DNA of 64,000 bases from Schaalia sp. lx-260 (GCF_021083645.1 NZ_JAJNRQ010000001.1:310001-374000); one strand, 5' to 3'. Numbered from the stretch's first letter, positions 1 to 9,458 are shown. The notes: generated by a model from the letters alone, not told the origin. A program made the numbers and translations.

Positions 1-264
1 TGCGGGTGATTCGTGTAGTGTCGCTGCCATAAGTGCGGTCTGTCTTTCAATCAAAGTTACGGGAACGCAGATTACATGCAATCCCTAGGGTAAAGCATGA
101 GCTGAGGAAAGGGAGCATCAATTTTCAGATGTCCTGCTTGGTTATGAATGTGTTATCTTGCCTGTGCGTATCGAATGACGATGAGAAAATGACAGCTCAC
201 ATACGTTGACTATACGGTGAATAAAAACTGCTGTCTCATACCTGTCAATGTGTACGGAGGAAAC

Positions 265-1188
265 GTGGGAAAAAAGAAAACTCGTACCTGGCCTGATACT
301 CCACTGCCATTAGCAGGGCCTGTTATGGATAATCACACGCATTTGCCGGTACATGAATTACAGATTCCACGAGCTGACGGGGTGCGTATCAGTGTGGAGG
401 AACAGATCATGAGGGCACGTGCTGTGGGGGTCACTTATCAGATTACGAGTGCATGTGAACTTCCTGAATGTGAACCTGCTTTTCGCTTAGCACGCACTTA
501 TCCGAGTGTACGTGTAGCAGTGGCAATTCACCCAAATGAGGCGGCATTACACGGAGGATACGCGCAGGCCTCGCCTGATGGATTGCAGCCGGAAATAAAA
601 GAACATCACATTGCCTTGGATGATGCTTTATCTCAGATTGAAAACTATGCCCGTGATCCTATGGTGGTTGCTGTAGGAGAAACAGGTTTGGACTATTTTC
701 GTACTGCGCAGGAGGGACGCGAAGCGCAGGTGCGATCATTTGAAGCTCATGTGGAAATAGCGCACGCTCTGTCTTTGCCTTTACAAATTCATGATCGTGA
801 TGCTCATGCGGATACACTGAGTCTTTTACGTCGTTGTGCTCATGCGGGGCAGCCCATTGTTTTCCATTGTTTTTCAGGTGATGCGTCTATGGCGCAGGTA
901 TTAGCAGAAAATGGTTGGTATGCCTCATTTGCTGGGCCATTAACATATCCGGCGAATGAGGATTTACGTAAGGCATTGAAAGCGTTGCCGCGTAATCGTG
1001 TGCTTGTGGAAACTGATGCTCCGTATTTAACTCCGGTTCCTCATCGAGGAAGCCCTAATGCTTCGTATGTGATGCCACATACGGTTCGCTATATCGCGGA
1101 TTTGTGGGAGGCCTCAGAAAGCGAAACCTGTGAGCAGCTTATGCGTAATTCGTGCGATGTGTATGGCGTGTGGGATAACGCTGTGTGA
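265..1188 (+). CDS. tatD: TatD family metal-dependent DNase
   Basis: This 307-residue protein belongs to the TatD hydrolases, TIM-barrel phosphoesterases that degrade DNA with divalent metal ions in the cytoplasm. The sequence shows the N-terminal metal motif DNHTH, the GETGLDYF block, QIHDRDAH, VFHCFSG and the C-terminal VETDAPYL block, in family order. The GTG at 265 is preferred over the in-frame GTG at 217 because GGAGG lies at 256-260, four bases before it, and because the extra 16 residues have no family counterpart. It is followed by the rpf-like gene and ksgA, the usual actinobacterial order. Assignment to the family is firm; the physiological substrate is inferred. Confidence 0.93.
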   Translation: MGKKKTRTWPDTPLPLAGPVMDNHTHLPVHELQIPRADGVRISVEEQIMRARAVGVTYQITSACELPECEPAFRLARTYPSVRVAVAIHPNEAALHGGYAQASPDGLQPEIKEHHIALDDALSQIENYARDPMVVAVGETGLDYFRTAQEGREAQVRSFEAHVEIAHALSLPLQIHDRDAHADTLSLLRRCAHAGQPIVFHCFSGDASMAQVLAENGWYASFAGPLTYPANEDLRKALKALPRNRVLVETDAPYLTPVPHRGSPNASYVMPHTVRYIADLWEASESETCEQLMRNSCDVYGVWDNAV

Positions 1189-1365
1189 TACCGCGCGTGA
1201 GGCGATGCGTGAAGTAAATGGGAGAGGCGTCCGTGTGCTGTGCGTATTTATGCCCATGAGAAGGCTCACCCTTGATCTGTTGAATTCTGTGGGGCATCCA
1301 TATTAGGATCAATATGTTCCTTTGTGAGAAGTCAAGGAAACCCGCTATTGAGGAGACAATTTATT

Positions 1366-2763
1366 GTGGATGAAATAGAACACATTAAACAAAGGTTTCC
1401 TCATCTTTTCATGTTGTCCTCGCGTATCCAATATGGCGCACGTACTATTCGTCTGGCTGCAATTGCGGCTGCTACTGCTGTAATAGGAACTGCTTGCCTT
1501 AACATTGCTTTCGCACGCACAGAAGTCACCCTTGAAGTAGATGGTGTCACTATGCCGGTCACTACCTGGCAGCCGACAACTGCTGGGGTCCTTGCTGCTG
1601 CCGGTGTAGAACTTGCAGAGCGTGATCTTGTGCAGCCAGCTCTTACTCAAAGCCTGAAAAATAATGATGCTGTCGTGGTCCGTACCTCGCACCCATACAC
1701 CTTAAATATTGATGGGCGTGAACGAACTGTATGGAGTACTGCAAGTAGCGCTGAATACCTGCTAGCTGAAAGTAGTGCTCAAGGAACCAGCGTATCAATC
1801 GCCGCAGATCGTTCATATACTCGTCCTACACTCATACCGTTAGTTTCTAGTCGCCGTCCTGTGCAGGTTCGCTTGGATAGTTCAGTAACAACAGTTATTG
1901 CACAACCGGGTGTAGATGCACGCTCAATCCTTGCAGCGTCCGGTGTTGCTTTAGCGCCGAATGATAGGGTCCGTGTGGCCTCAGAGAAAAACGATATTTT
2001 TATTCGAGTAGAACGTGTAGAACGCGGTGAAATCACTCGAAATCACGAAGTTCCTTTCACCGTTGTCGAAAAAGAAACGGATACCCTTTTCGCTGGGGAA
2101 CAAGTGGTTGAAACAGCCGGAGTTAATGGTGTCTATGAACAGCGCGTATGGCGTGAAACGATCGATGGACGTCAAAGCCATGTCGCAGTACTCGGTGAAA
2201 AAACCTTAACGGAACCAACCGAAGAAGTCGTACTTAAAGGTACTAAAGAGGTAACACCACAAGCCCTTGTCGCCGCAGGAATTGATCCGAAAGCCTCTTT
2301 AGAAGAGGGGACTGAAACAGACGGTCGCCGCTCTGTACGTTACCGGGCAAAACTTGGAACAATTTCAACGAAACAGGAAATAAAAGACCTGATCGGCGAT
2401 AAAGCTTCACCGGAAACAGTTGCCGCAGCAATGGCTGCAGGTGTGCCGCTGACGTATTCAGGTGAAGATCCTCGTACCCTCGCACAAGCGCAGGTAAACG
2501 CGCGCGGCTGGGACGATTCACAATTCCAATGCCTTGTTGTCCTGTGGGATCGTGAATCGCATTGGAACCCCTATGCAGAAAATTCTTCCTCAGGTGCCTA
2601 TGGGATTCCGCAGTCCCTGCCTGGGTCAAAAATGGCCTCAGCCGGTGAGGACTGGCGAACAAATCCCTCGACTCAAATCAAGTGGGGCCTAGGCTATATT
2701 GCAGGCCGCTATGGTACTCCCTGTGGCGCTTTAGGTCATTCAAACTCTGTAGGCTGGTACTAG
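1366..2763 (+). CDS. Resuscitation-promoting-factor-like cell-wall hydrolase (DUF348-G5-transglycosylase)
   Basis: This 465-residue secreted or membrane-anchored protein should cleave peptidoglycan. After a basic N-terminus there is one hydrophobic segment (around residues 29-50, rich in Ala and Ile, ending near FARTEV). Ubiquitin-like DUF348 repeats follow (one begins VTLEVDGVTMPV), then a G5 domain (about residues 225-310). The C-terminal lytic-transglycosylase domain contains WDRESHWNPYAENSSSGAYG, whose Glu is the presumed catalytic acid, and the chain ends in GWY. The architecture is that of RpfB, but the last domain resembles the SLT/aggregation-promoting-factor type rather than the classical Rpf fold. 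The GTG at 1366 is chosen over the GTG at 1324 because GAGGAG lies at 1350-1355. The position between tatD and ksgA matches rpfB in mycobacteria. An intramolecular disulphide between the two C-terminal-domain cysteines is possible. Confidence 0.88.
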   Translation: MDEIEHIKQRFPHLFMLSSRIQYGARTIRLAAIAAATAVIGTACLNIAFARTEVTLEVDGVTMPVTTWQPTTAGVLAAAGVELAERDLVQPALTQSLKNNDAVVVRTSHPYTLNIDGRERTVWSTASSAEYLLAESSAQGTSVSIAADRSYTRPTLIPLVSSRRPVQVRLDSSVTTVIAQPGVDARSILAASGVALAPNDRVRVASEKNDIFIRVERVERGEITRNHEVPFTVVEKETDTLFAGEQVVETAGVNGVYEQRVWRETIDGRQSHVAVLGEKTLTEPTEEVVLKGTKEVTPQALVAAGIDPKASLEEGTETDGRRSVRYRAKLGTISTKQEIKDLIGDKASPETVAAAMAAGVPLTYSGEDPRTLAQAQVNARGWDDSQFQCLVVLWDRESHWNPYAENSSSGAYGIPQSLPGSKMASAGEDWRTNPSTQIKWGLGYIAGRYGTPCGALGHSNSVGWY

Positions 2764-2869
2764 AAACTGGATCGCCTCTTGTTCACGATGAGAGCTGAGT
2801 TATGTGTACCAAGAAGCACCGCTTGCTTTCTTCCCTTCAGCGGATACGGCTTTGACGACTGAAGTACAT

Positions 2870-2875
2870 TAGACT
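2870..2875 (+). promoter_or_regulatory. Candidate -10 hexamer of a leaderless ksgA transcript
   Basis: TAGACT ends six bases before the ksgA GTG and no Shine-Dalgarno sequence is present, which fits transcription starting at the start codon. No convincing -35 box is visible. Inferred from spacing and from the same arrangement before several other genes in this window. Confidence 0.4.
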
Positions 2876-2881
2876 TCCTGT

Positions 2882-4033
2882 GTGACTTCAGGATTAACAC
2901 CTCGCCGACGAAAAGCCGCTTCTCATACTCGTCACTCCCGCCTGGACCCTACCTTACCTGCGGGAGTAACCCCCTGTGATACGGGTCTGTTAGGGCCATT
3001 GGAAGTCCGAGCAATTGCAGAAGCACTGGGGATTCGTCCAACGAAAGTGCTGGGACAAAATTTTGTTCACGATGCCGGGACCGTTCGCAGGATTGTTCGT
3101 GCTGCCGGGATTGAATCAGGTGACGAAGTCGTGGAAGTTGGACCCGGTTTAGGCTCTCTGACGCTTGCCCTACTTGAAGCTGGAGCTAGGGTACGTGCCG
3201 TGGAAATTGATCCGCCTTTAGCTCATGCCCTGCCAGAAACGATTCGGGCACGTATGCCTGAGGCTGCTGAACGTTTCCGTGTAGTCCTCGGTGATGCGAT
3301 GAATGTGCGTTCCTGTGATGATCTTATTCCGTCCTCCCAGAAAATTATGCACACACCAGAGCAGAGCGATAAGTTTCTTCCTTCTGAACGTGCAGGAAGC
3401 ATAAACGAAAACAACAGGTCTGACACTGAGGTAAAAAGGGAGGACGAATTGTGGCCGGCACCTACGAAACTGGTTGCTAATTTGCCCTATAACGTTGCCG
3501 TCCCAGTTATTTTATCCTTACTTGAACACTTACCTTCACTGAGGGATGTCCTTGTCATGGTTCAGGCAGAAGTGGCTGATCGTCTTGCAGCAGAACCAGG
3601 AAGTCGCACATATGGTGTTCCCTCAGTTAAAGCAGCATGGTACGGTCAAGCGCAACGTGTAGGCACAATTGGACGCAGTGTTTTCTGGCCGATCCCGAAT
3701 GTGGATTCAGCGCTTGTACACCTGCAACGTAATGCTGAACCTCGTGGGGATCACGCTCTACGTTTAGCAACATTTGAAGTATGTGATGTGGCTTTTGGGC
3801 AACGCCGTAAAACTTTACGTGCAGCTTTACGCAGGTGGTCAGGAGGAACTGAGCAAGCCACCGAGTTAATTGAAAGCGCAGGAATTGACCCATCGGTGCG
3901 CGGGGAAACACTGAGCATCGACGATTTTGTGACCCTAGGTGTGTGCCTGCTAGATATGCGTGAAAAAGGCATTATTCCGCCTCGTCAATCAACTGAAAAC
4001 ATGCAGGAACACAGGGGAGAGCACGATGCGTGA
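2882..4033 (+). CDS. ksgA: 16S rRNA (adenine1518-N6/adenine1519-N6)-dimethyltransferase
   Basis: KsgA/RsmA dimethylates two adjacent adenines near the 3' end of 16S rRNA during small-subunit assembly, using S-adenosylmethionine. The protein has 383 residues against roughly 270-310 in the family. LGQNF (residues 57-61) and [11 protein letters not shown] form the SAM site, and NLPYN (200-204) is the catalytic motif. The extra length comes from an N-terminal tail of about 40 residues and from a polar insertion at about residues 145-190, just before the catalytic motif, which looks disordered. No ribosome-binding site precedes the GTG; a -10-like hexamer six bases upstream suggests a leaderless message. 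The stop overlaps the start of ispE by eight bases, so the two are translationally coupled. Loss of KsgA is known to give kasugamycin resistance, but nothing here suggests an inactive enzyme. Confidence 0.93.
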   Translation: MTSGLTPRRRKAASHTRHSRLDPTLPAGVTPCDTGLLGPLEVRAIAEALGIRPTKVLGQNFVHDAGTVRRIVRAAGIESGDEVVEVGPGLGSLTLALLEAGARVRAVEIDPPLAHALPETIRARMPEAAERFRVVLGDAMNVRSCDDLIPSSQKIMHTPEQSDKFLPSERAGSINENNRSDTEVKREDELWPAPTKLVANLPYNVAVPVILSLLEHLPSLRDVLVMVQAEVADRLAAEPGSRTYGVPSVKAAWYGQAQRVGTIGRSVFWPIPNVDSALVHLQRNAEPRGDHALRLATFEVCDVAFGQRRKTLRAALRRWSGGTEQATELIESAGIDPSVRGETLSIDDFVTLGVCLLDMREKGIIPPRQSTENMQEHRGEHDA

Positions 4034-4991
4034 AGTTATTGCATCAGCTCCCAGTAAAGTCAATGTTTGCCTGTATGTTGGGGCGCCTGAACCCGATGGA
4101 TATCACCCTCTTGTCACAGTATTTGAAGCCCTTAATCTGAGGGAAAAAGTAACTGTGCGAACAAGTCGCACTCCAGGTATCCACGTGAGGACAACAGCGT
4201 ATTTTCCTGATGGAAGTATTGACCACCCAACTACGCGCATATTCACTGAAATGGATCCGCGTACACATCTTGCCTGGCGTGCAGCAAAACTTATGCAAAA
4301 ACTTGCAATGGCGACACCATGGGCACAAACCGCAGCCGGAGTGAGTATTCAAGTAGACAAATATGTTCCCGTTGCCGGTGGAATGGCAGGCGGTTCTGCA
4401 GATGCCGCAGCCACCCTCATTGCCTGTCAAAAATTATGGGACCTGCCCTTGCAAGAAAAGCAACTTCACGCAATCGCCCGCAGCCTTGGCGCTGATGTTC
4501 CAGCTTGTCTCGTAGGCGGACTGTCTTTAGGAACAGGACGTGGCGATCATATGCACGTCCTGAGTAATCAGGTCCCTGCCCGACACTGGGTTTTAGCGCT
4601 TTCTGATCGCGGCTTATCTACACCGGAAGTTTTCCGAGAATTAGACGCAGGCGGAGGACCTTTAGGAAAATGGCAGCCTTTACCTACAAAAGACCCTGAA
4701 CACTACATGTTTTTTGCTGATGAAAGCGAAAAAATAGCCCCACATATTCATAATGACCTATCAGAAGCAGCATGTAGACTACGCCCAGAACTGACAGAAA
4801 CAATGCGCAGTGCGCGACAAGCGGGAGCGCTTGCGGCTTTCCTTTCTGGCTCAGGCCCCACAATCGCAGCTTTAGCTCGCGATGAAAAACATGCTTTACA
4901 GATTGCTCGCACATGGGAACAAAGCCCATATGTGCAGCGGACTATTTGCGCGCATGGTCCAGCTCAAGGGGCGCGACTGGAATCGTTGTGA
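4026..4991 (+). CDS. ispE: 4-diphosphocytidyl-2-C-methyl-D-erythritol kinase
   Basis: IspE phosphorylates CDP-methylerythritol in the non-mevalonate isoprenoid pathway. The 321-residue protein opens with [14 protein letters not shown], the GHMP-kinase N-terminal substrate region, and carries the ATP-binding loop [15 protein letters not shown] (near residue 115) and the C-terminal [11 protein letters not shown] motif. The ATG at 4026 has AGGGGAG just upstream (about 4014-4020) and overlaps the end of ksgA; the longer reading from 3960 has no family support. The ksgA-ispE order is conserved in actinobacteria. The length is normal and all visible motifs are intact. Confidence 0.94.
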   Translation: MREVIASAPSKVNVCLYVGAPEPDGYHPLVTVFEALNLREKVTVRTSRTPGIHVRTTAYFPDGSIDHPTTRIFTEMDPRTHLAWRAAKLMQKLAMATPWAQTAAGVSIQVDKYVPVAGGMAGGSADAAATLIACQKLWDLPLQEKQLHAIARSLGADVPACLVGGLSLGTGRGDHMHVLSNQVPARHWVLALSDRGLSTPEVFRELDAGGGPLGKWQPLPTKDPEHYMFFADESEKIAPHIHNDLSEAACRLRPELTETMRSARQAGALAAFLSGSGPTIAALARDEKHALQIARTWEQSPYVQRTICAHGPAQGARLESL

Positions 4992-5086
4992 CCCGCGCAT
5001 TGTCAGAAAAACGCAAAAATACATTGAACATGTGGGTGTGCATGTATGCGCACGACCACGGATATCAGTAAGGAAAATACGTAACG

Positions 5087-6943
5087 ATGGCACACCTTCT
5101 GGGAACGCAAGATGTGGGAGCTTTTGTTGGCTCTCGACATCTGCTATCAGCAGTGAATGTGAGTGTAGAGGACGGAAGTCGTGTCGGTATTCTCGGACCA
5201 AATGGTGCAGGTAAATCCACTCTTTTACGTATGATTGCCGGCCAGATCACTCCCGATGCTGGACTGATAACAAAACGTGAAGGTGTGCGTATTGCACTTT
5301 TGGACCAATCTGATGTTCTTGACCCATGCGCAACAGTGATACAGGCGATTCATGCTGGATCTGAAGATTATCAATGGGCTTCAGATCCACGCATACGTGA
5401 CATTCACGCGGGTTTATTAACGGGAATTGATATTAACGCGCCGATCAATTCCTTATCCGGAGGACAAAAACGCCGTGTGGCTTTAGCTCGTGTTTTAGCA
5501 GCTGAAGCTGATGTGGTGTGTCTTGATGAACCAACAAACCATTTAGATGTGGAAGGGGTTGCTTGGCTTGCTCGCCACATGAATGATCGTTTTTCGCAGG
5601 CAGGTTCTTCAGGCGCTTTACTTGTTGTCACACATGATCGCTGGTTCCTTGACGCGGTGTGTGAGCACATTTGGGAAGTAGTTCCCGGCATTGACCCAGG
5701 GGGAAGTCGCCCACAAATCCCTGGTCATGTCGAAATATACGATGGCTCTTATGCGGCGTACACGCTTGCGCGTGCAGAACGCGCACGTCAGGCAGATGTG
5801 GCGGCTCATAAGCGCTCGCAGCTATTAAAGAAAGAACTTGCATGGCTGCGTAGGGGCGCTCCTGCTCGCACATCGAAACCGAAGTTTCATATTGCGGCGG
5901 CGGAAGCCTTGATCGCGGATGTTCCTCCACCGCGTGACAATGTGGAACTTGTGCGTATGGCTACCAGTCGTTTAGGTAAAGATGTGGTTGATCTGGAGGG
6001 GGTCAGTGTTGTTTTCCCCGCATCTGACGGTCAGGACAAGCATATTCTTTCGGATGTCACGTGGCGTTTAGCTGCGGGGGAACGTGTCGGTATTGTGGGA
6101 GTCAATGGTGCAGGAAAAACCACTGTGTTGAATGTGCTGCGCCGTAAAATTGCGCCTTCGGCGGGGAGAGTACGTTTAGGGAAAACGGTGCGCATGGCTA
6201 CATTGTCTCAAGATACGCGCGAGTTAGATGATGTAGCTGATCTGAGGGTTGTTGAAGCTGTTGCTCAAGTGGCGCAGGTGGTGATGGTGGGCGGTAAGGA
6301 AGTGACTGCTGCTCAGATGACGGAACGTATGGGTTTTACGCGTGAACGTGCGTGGACTCGTGTGGCAGAGATTTCTGGTGGGGAACGTCGTCGTTTGCAA
6401 TTGATGCGCCTGTTAATGTCGGAACCGAATGTTTTGTTGTTGGATGAGCCGACGAATGATTTGGATACCGATACTTTAGCTGCAATGGAAGATCTGTTGG
6501 ATACTTTTTCTGGGACTCTTGTGGTGGTCAGTCATGACAGGTACCTGTTGGAGCGAGTGACAGATCATCAGGTTGCTTTAGTGGGGGACGGGCAGATTCG
6601 AGCATTGCCGCGAGGTGTGGAGCAATACCTTGAAATGAGGGCGGAAGCTGCTGAGCTTTCTCGTGCAGTTGAACAGTCGCGTAGCACTGAAGGGCCGGTG
6701 CCAGATTCGGCTGCAAGGCGTGCAGCGAAAAAAGAGGCTGACCGTTTAGAGCGGCGTTTAGAGCGTATGCGATCCCAAGCAGAGGAATGTGAGGCGCGTG
6801 TTGCTGATTTATCGCAGCAGGTAGTGGGAGATGTGAGTGTTTTGCCGGAGCTGACGCAGGCTTCTGCGCAATTACATGCTGTGAGAGAGGAAATTGAGGA
6901 GCTTGAATATGCGTGGTTGGAAGCTGCTCAACTGTTGGAGTAA
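5087..6943 (+). CDS. ABC-F family ATP-binding protein
   Basis: This 618-residue soluble protein has two ABC ATPase domains and no membrane segment, as in the ABC-F family that acts on ribosomes (translation factors of the Uup/EttA type, or antibiotic protection). Domain 1 has Walker A GPNGAGKST, signature LSGGQKRR and Walker B VVCLDEPTNHLD. Domain 2 has GVNGAGKTT, ISGGERRR and VLLLDEPTNDLD. A C-terminal coiled-coil of about 80 charged residues (EADRLERRLERMRSQ) resembles the DNA-binding tail of Uup. AAGGA sits about 12 bases before the ATG. The position after ispE is typical in actinobacteria, where it is usually annotated as a housekeeping ABC-F. Resistance function cannot be inferred from this sequence. 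Confidence 0.9.
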   Translation: MAHLLGTQDVGAFVGSRHLLSAVNVSVEDGSRVGILGPNGAGKSTLLRMIAGQITPDAGLITKREGVRIALLDQSDVLDPCATVIQAIHAGSEDYQWASDPRIRDIHAGLLTGIDINAPINSLSGGQKRRVALARVLAAEADVVCLDEPTNHLDVEGVAWLARHMNDRFSQAGSSGALLVVTHDRWFLDAVCEHIWEVVPGIDPGGSRPQIPGHVEIYDGSYAAYTLARAERARQADVAAHKRSQLLKKELAWLRRGAPARTSKPKFHIAAAEALIADVPPPRDNVELVRMATSRLGKDVVDLEGVSVVFPASDGQDKHILSDVTWRLAAGERVGIVGVNGAGKTTVLNVLRRKIAPSAGRVRLGKTVRMATLSQDTRELDDVADLRVVEAVAQVAQVVMVGGKEVTAAQMTERMGFTRERAWTRVAEISGGERRRLQLMRLLMSEPNVLLLDEPTNDLDTDTLAAMEDLLDTFSGTLVVVSHDRYLLERVTDHQVALVGDGQIRALPRGVEQYLEMRAEAAELSRAVEQSRSTEGPVPDSAARRAAKKEADRLERRLERMRSQAEECEARVADLSQQVVGDVSVLPELTQASAQLHAVREEIEELEYAWLEAAQLLE

Positions 6944-6982
6944 GGAAAACCTTATTCGAGGACAGCGAATTTCGTTATGTTA

Positions 6983-7011
6983 TGTTGCGTAATTTCCTGA
7001 ATTACGCAACA
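6983..7011 (+). terminator. Hairpin after the ABC-F gene
   Basis: A 12-bp perfect stem (TGTTGCGTAATT with AATTACGCAACA) closes a five-base loop 40 bases after the stop of the ABC-F gene. No U-tract follows, so it may be a weak or factor-assisted terminator. The rest of the 247-bp gap holds a wide inverted repeat, AGGTCAAG (7019-7026) and CTTGACCT (7072-7079), whose second arm could double as a -35 box for the next gene. Confidence 0.45.
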
Positions 7012-7190
7012 CGGAATTAGGTCAAGTCGATTCCACTGAAGTCATCAAAAAAACTTTCATATTAAATGCGGCTTGACCTGCATAAATGCAAAAAATAGTG
7101 ACAGAATCTTTTGTGTCATGTTCACTAGAAAATGACAAAACAAGCACTGGTAATGACGAATTACGTCATACATTAACGAAAGAGATCGTC

Positions 7191-7469
7191 ATGACAACAA
7201 CACGTCCTCGTATCCTTGATTGCTCCGTTGAAAGCTGCTCCTACAACAAAACAAAATCCTGTGGAGCTGCAGCTGTAACTATCGGTTACGCACAGACATG
7301 CACCACATTCATTCCACTCACAATTAAAGGCGGACTAAAAGACGCCTCCACATTCGTGGGCGCATGTCAAAAAGCTGACTGCACACACAACTCCGGTTTA
7401 GAATGCACAGCCGAAGCTATTCGCGTTGGTGCTCACACCGCTGACTGCTTATCCTACGAAGCTCGCTAA
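7191..7469 (+). CDS. Small protein with two DUF1540 domains
   Basis: This 92-residue protein consists almost wholly of two DUF1540 units, cysteine-rich modules of unknown function that may bind a metal. The first begins LDCSVESCSYN and has Cys near 10, 15, 24 and 34. The second (VGACQKADCTHN) repeats the spacing, with C-x4-C, a later Cys and a final Cys. The ATG at 7191 is chosen because the homologous part starts within ten residues of it; a longer in-frame reading from 7086 adds residues without resemblance to the family. It stands alone, with a strong terminator directly after it and a MarR regulator convergent to it. Function unknown. Confidence 0.82.
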   Translation: MTTTRPRILDCSVESCSYNKTKSCGAAAVTIGYAQTCTTFIPLTIKGGLKDASTFVGACQKADCTHNSGLECTAEAIRVGAHTADCLSYEAR

Positions 7470-7491
7470 AAATCGAATACATACAGCACAT

Positions 7492-7544
7492 ACTCGCAGC
7501 GCGAGAATCATCATCGTCGACGATTCTCGCGCTGCGAGTTTTAT
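7492..7544 (+). terminator. Strong rho-independent terminator of the DUF1540 gene
   Basis: An 18-bp perfect stem (7492-7509 with 7522-7539; arms begin ACTCGCAGCG and GATTCTCGCG) with a 12-base loop is followed by TTTTAT. It lies 23 bases after the DUF1540 stop. It may also stop marR transcripts arriving from the other side, although the U-tract is only on the + strand. Confidence 0.9.
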
Positions 7545-7612
7545 AAGCCAAAACATGACACCGTATTTATACGACACCTATTTATTTTGCTGAACCGAAA
7601 TTTTACTTCCCA

Positions 7613-8125
7613 TCATTCAAAAGGAAGTAAAAGCGGGCGAAGCAGATTACCTAAAAGCTCTAACTCTGACTCACTCAGCGGGGACAAAATACGCTGTTCA
7701 CACGCAAGTAATGTCATAAGTGCCCCATCGACACAATCCCTACCCTTATCTGTCAAAGTAACGGTAATACTTCGACGATCATTACTTTCACGAGAACGCT
7801 CAACAAGTCCTTTTGCTTCTAAACGATCAATACGATTGGTCATAGTTCCCGAAGAAACAAGAAGCTCTGTCATAAGCCGCCCAGGAGTGAGGGCAAAAGG
7901 GGCACCAGATCTACGTAAAGACGCGAGGACATCAAACTCCCACGGTTCAAGGTCATGGTCAGCAAATGCTGTACGGCGTTCAAGATCAAGATGGCGAGCT
8001 AAACGTGAAATACGTGAAAGTACGAGCATAGGGGAAGTGTCTAAATCGGGACGTTGGCGTGACCACGAATCGACAATTTTATCTACTTCATCTGAAAAGG
8101 CGGAAATAGGGCCGTTAGATGTCAT
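7613..8125 (-). CDS. MarR family transcriptional regulator
   Basis: This 170-residue winged-helix regulator shows the MarR core: ERRTAFADHDLEPWEFDVLASL (helices before the DNA reader), LTPGRLMTELLVSSGTMTNRI (recognition helix) and LEAKGLVERSRESNDRRS (the wing, with the conserved D-R-R). MarR proteins usually repress neighbouring genes and release DNA on binding small phenolic or other ligands. It is transcribed away from the nucleoside importer starting at 8301, with 175 bp between them, so that operon is a plausible target, though no clear operator palindrome was found. The ATG is preceded by GAGGAC and by a -10-like TATCAT six bases upstream. The ligand is unknown. Confidence 0.85.
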   Translation of the reverse strand: MTSNGPISAFSDEVDKIVDSWSRQRPDLDTSPMLVLSRISRLARHLDLERRTAFADHDLEPWEFDVLASLRRSGAPFALTPGRLMTELLVSSGTMTNRIDRLEAKGLVERSRESNDRRSITVTLTDKGRDCVDGALMTLLACEQRILSPLSESELELLGNLLRPLLLPFE

Positions 8126-8131
8126 GTCCTC

Positions 8132-8137
8132 ATGATA
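8132..8137 (-). promoter_or_regulatory. Candidate -10 hexamer of marR
   Basis: On the minus strand TATCAT ends six bases before the marR ATG. The spacer GAGGAC could instead act as a close ribosome-binding site, so leaderless transcription is only one of two readings. Confidence 0.3.
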
Positions 8138-8300
8138 CTGGCGATCAAGATATCTGGAAAGAGTGGGAAAACTCAGAAAAAATGACGATTACAAAAAGGT
8201 CACGACTATGCATTTTATGTGGAGATACAGGTAGTATCGAAAGAAGTGTCGGATAAAACCGCATCAACTCTGGGAAATTAGACTCTAGGAAGGTATTTCC

Positions 8301-9398
8301 GTGAAGAAGCCGATGAAGATAACCGCTGTTGCAGCATGTGCAGCAACCTCGCTCCTCCTGGCAGCATGTGGTGCCGCTCCTGATAGTACGATGAGCTCAA
8401 AAGCAGCGCAATCAGCTGGTTCCGCCTCAGGTAACGGCAACATTAAGGCCTGTATGGTATCGGACTCAGGCGGCTTTGAAGACAAGTCTTTCAATGAATC
8501 CGGCAAGAACGGTCTTGAAAAAGCAAAAGCTGAACTCGGAGTAGATGTTGCCTACTCTGAATCACAATCCGTTGAAGATTTCGCCTCAAATATTTCCGCT
8601 CAAATTCAACAGAACTGCAACCTCATTATTGGCGTGGGCTTCCTCATGGCAAAAGCTATGGATGAGGCCGCGCAAGCCCACCCAGAAGTTAAATTCGCCC
8701 TCGTAGACTCGACTTTCGAAAACGCAAAAGAAAACGCAAAAGCCCTCGTATTCAACACCGCGGAAGCTGCTTACCTTGCCGGATATGCTGCCGCTGGTAT
8801 GACAGGAACAGGTAAAGTCGGTACATACCTCGGTATGAATATTCCGACCACAGCTATTTTTGCTGATGGTTTTGCTGACGGCATTGCAAAATACAACGAG
8901 GACCACGGAACCAAAGTGGAACTGCTCGGTTGGGATAAAGAAAAGCAAGAGGGAGTCGCAGTCGGTAACTTCGAAGACGCACCTAAAGGTAAGCAATTCA
9001 CCATGCAGCTCATTGAACAGGGCGCAGACATTATTCTCCCTGTCGCAGGTCCTGTAGGTAACGGCACTTTGGCTGCTGCTAAGGAAAATGGCAATGTATC
9101 CGTTGTCTGGGTTGATGCTGACGGCTACCTCACCAATGCTGACTTCGGCAGTTTCATCATGACATCTGTGATGAAAGAAATTGGTGCAGCTGTCTTTGAC
9201 ACGGTGAAGTCCTTACGTGACGGTAAATGGGATGGGTCCGCCTATGTAGGCACCATTGCAAATGGCGGTGTCGGTATCGCTCCATTCCACGATTTTGATG
9301 CGAAAATTCCTGCAGAACTTAAATCTGAAATTGACAAACTCAAGACTCAGATCGCTGAAGGAAAACTCAAAGTTGAATCCAAGAACACTCCTCAGTGA
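8301..9398 (+). CDS. BMP family nucleoside-binding lipoprotein
   Basis: This is the substrate-binding protein of a nucleoside ABC importer of the Bmp/Med/PnrA family. The 365-residue precursor has a lipoprotein signal with lipobox LLLAAC and acyl-accepting Cys at residue 23, then a low-complexity Ser/Ala linker. The mature protein starts with KACMVSDSGGFEDKSFN, the typical first strand with the Asp and Phe/Asn that hold nucleosides in PnrA. AGGAAGG precedes the GTG start. It heads the operon with the ATPase, two permeases, cdd, deoA and deoC, which strongly supports nucleosides as cargo. A terminator-like hairpin after it would allow more binding protein than membrane components to be made. 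Confidence 0.92.
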   Translation: MKKPMKITAVAACAATSLLLAACGAAPDSTMSSKAAQSAGSASGNGNIKACMVSDSGGFEDKSFNESGKNGLEKAKAELGVDVAYSESQSVEDFASNISAQIQQNCNLIIGVGFLMAKAMDEAAQAHPEVKFALVDSTFENAKENAKALVFNTAEAAYLAGYAAAGMTGTGKVGTYLGMNIPTTAIFADGFADGIAKYNEDHGTKVELLGWDKEKQEGVAVGNFEDAPKGKQFTMQLIEQGADIILPVAGPVGNGTLAAAKENGNVSVVWVDADGYLTNADFGSFIMTSVMKEIGAAVFDTVKSLRDGKWDGSAYVGTIANGGVGIAPFHDFDAKIPAELKSEIDKLKTQIAEGKLKVESKNTPQ

Positions 9399-9419
9399 TC
9401 GCAGATTCTTTGTCTAGGC

Positions 9420-9458
9420 GGAAGGCACAGGGAAAACCCTGCGCCTTCCACTGTTTTT
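9420..9458 (+). terminator. Hairpin with U-tract between the binding protein and the ABC genes
   Basis: GGAAGGC-A-CAGGG pairs with CCCTG-C-GCCTTCC around an AAAA loop (9420-9449), and ACTGTTTTT follows. It lies 20 bases after the lipoprotein stop and 125 bases before the ATPase start, consistent with partial termination inside the operon. Confidence 0.8.

Noticed and set aside
1-30. Start of a gene on the minus strand (ATG at 30, reading off the left edge)
   Set aside because: Only ten codons are visible, with no clear ribosome-binding site or family match, so it cannot be supported, although a divergent gene such as rsmI would be plausible here.
5087-6943. Antibiotic-resistance ABC-F determinant
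   Set aside because: The gene sits in a conserved housekeeping order and has a Uup-like tail; nothing in the sequence points to ribosome protection.
7587-8135. 182-codon open frame on the + strand
   Set aside because: It lies wholly antisense to marR, is Ser/Arg-rich without any family pattern, and is a by-product of the real gene's codon use.
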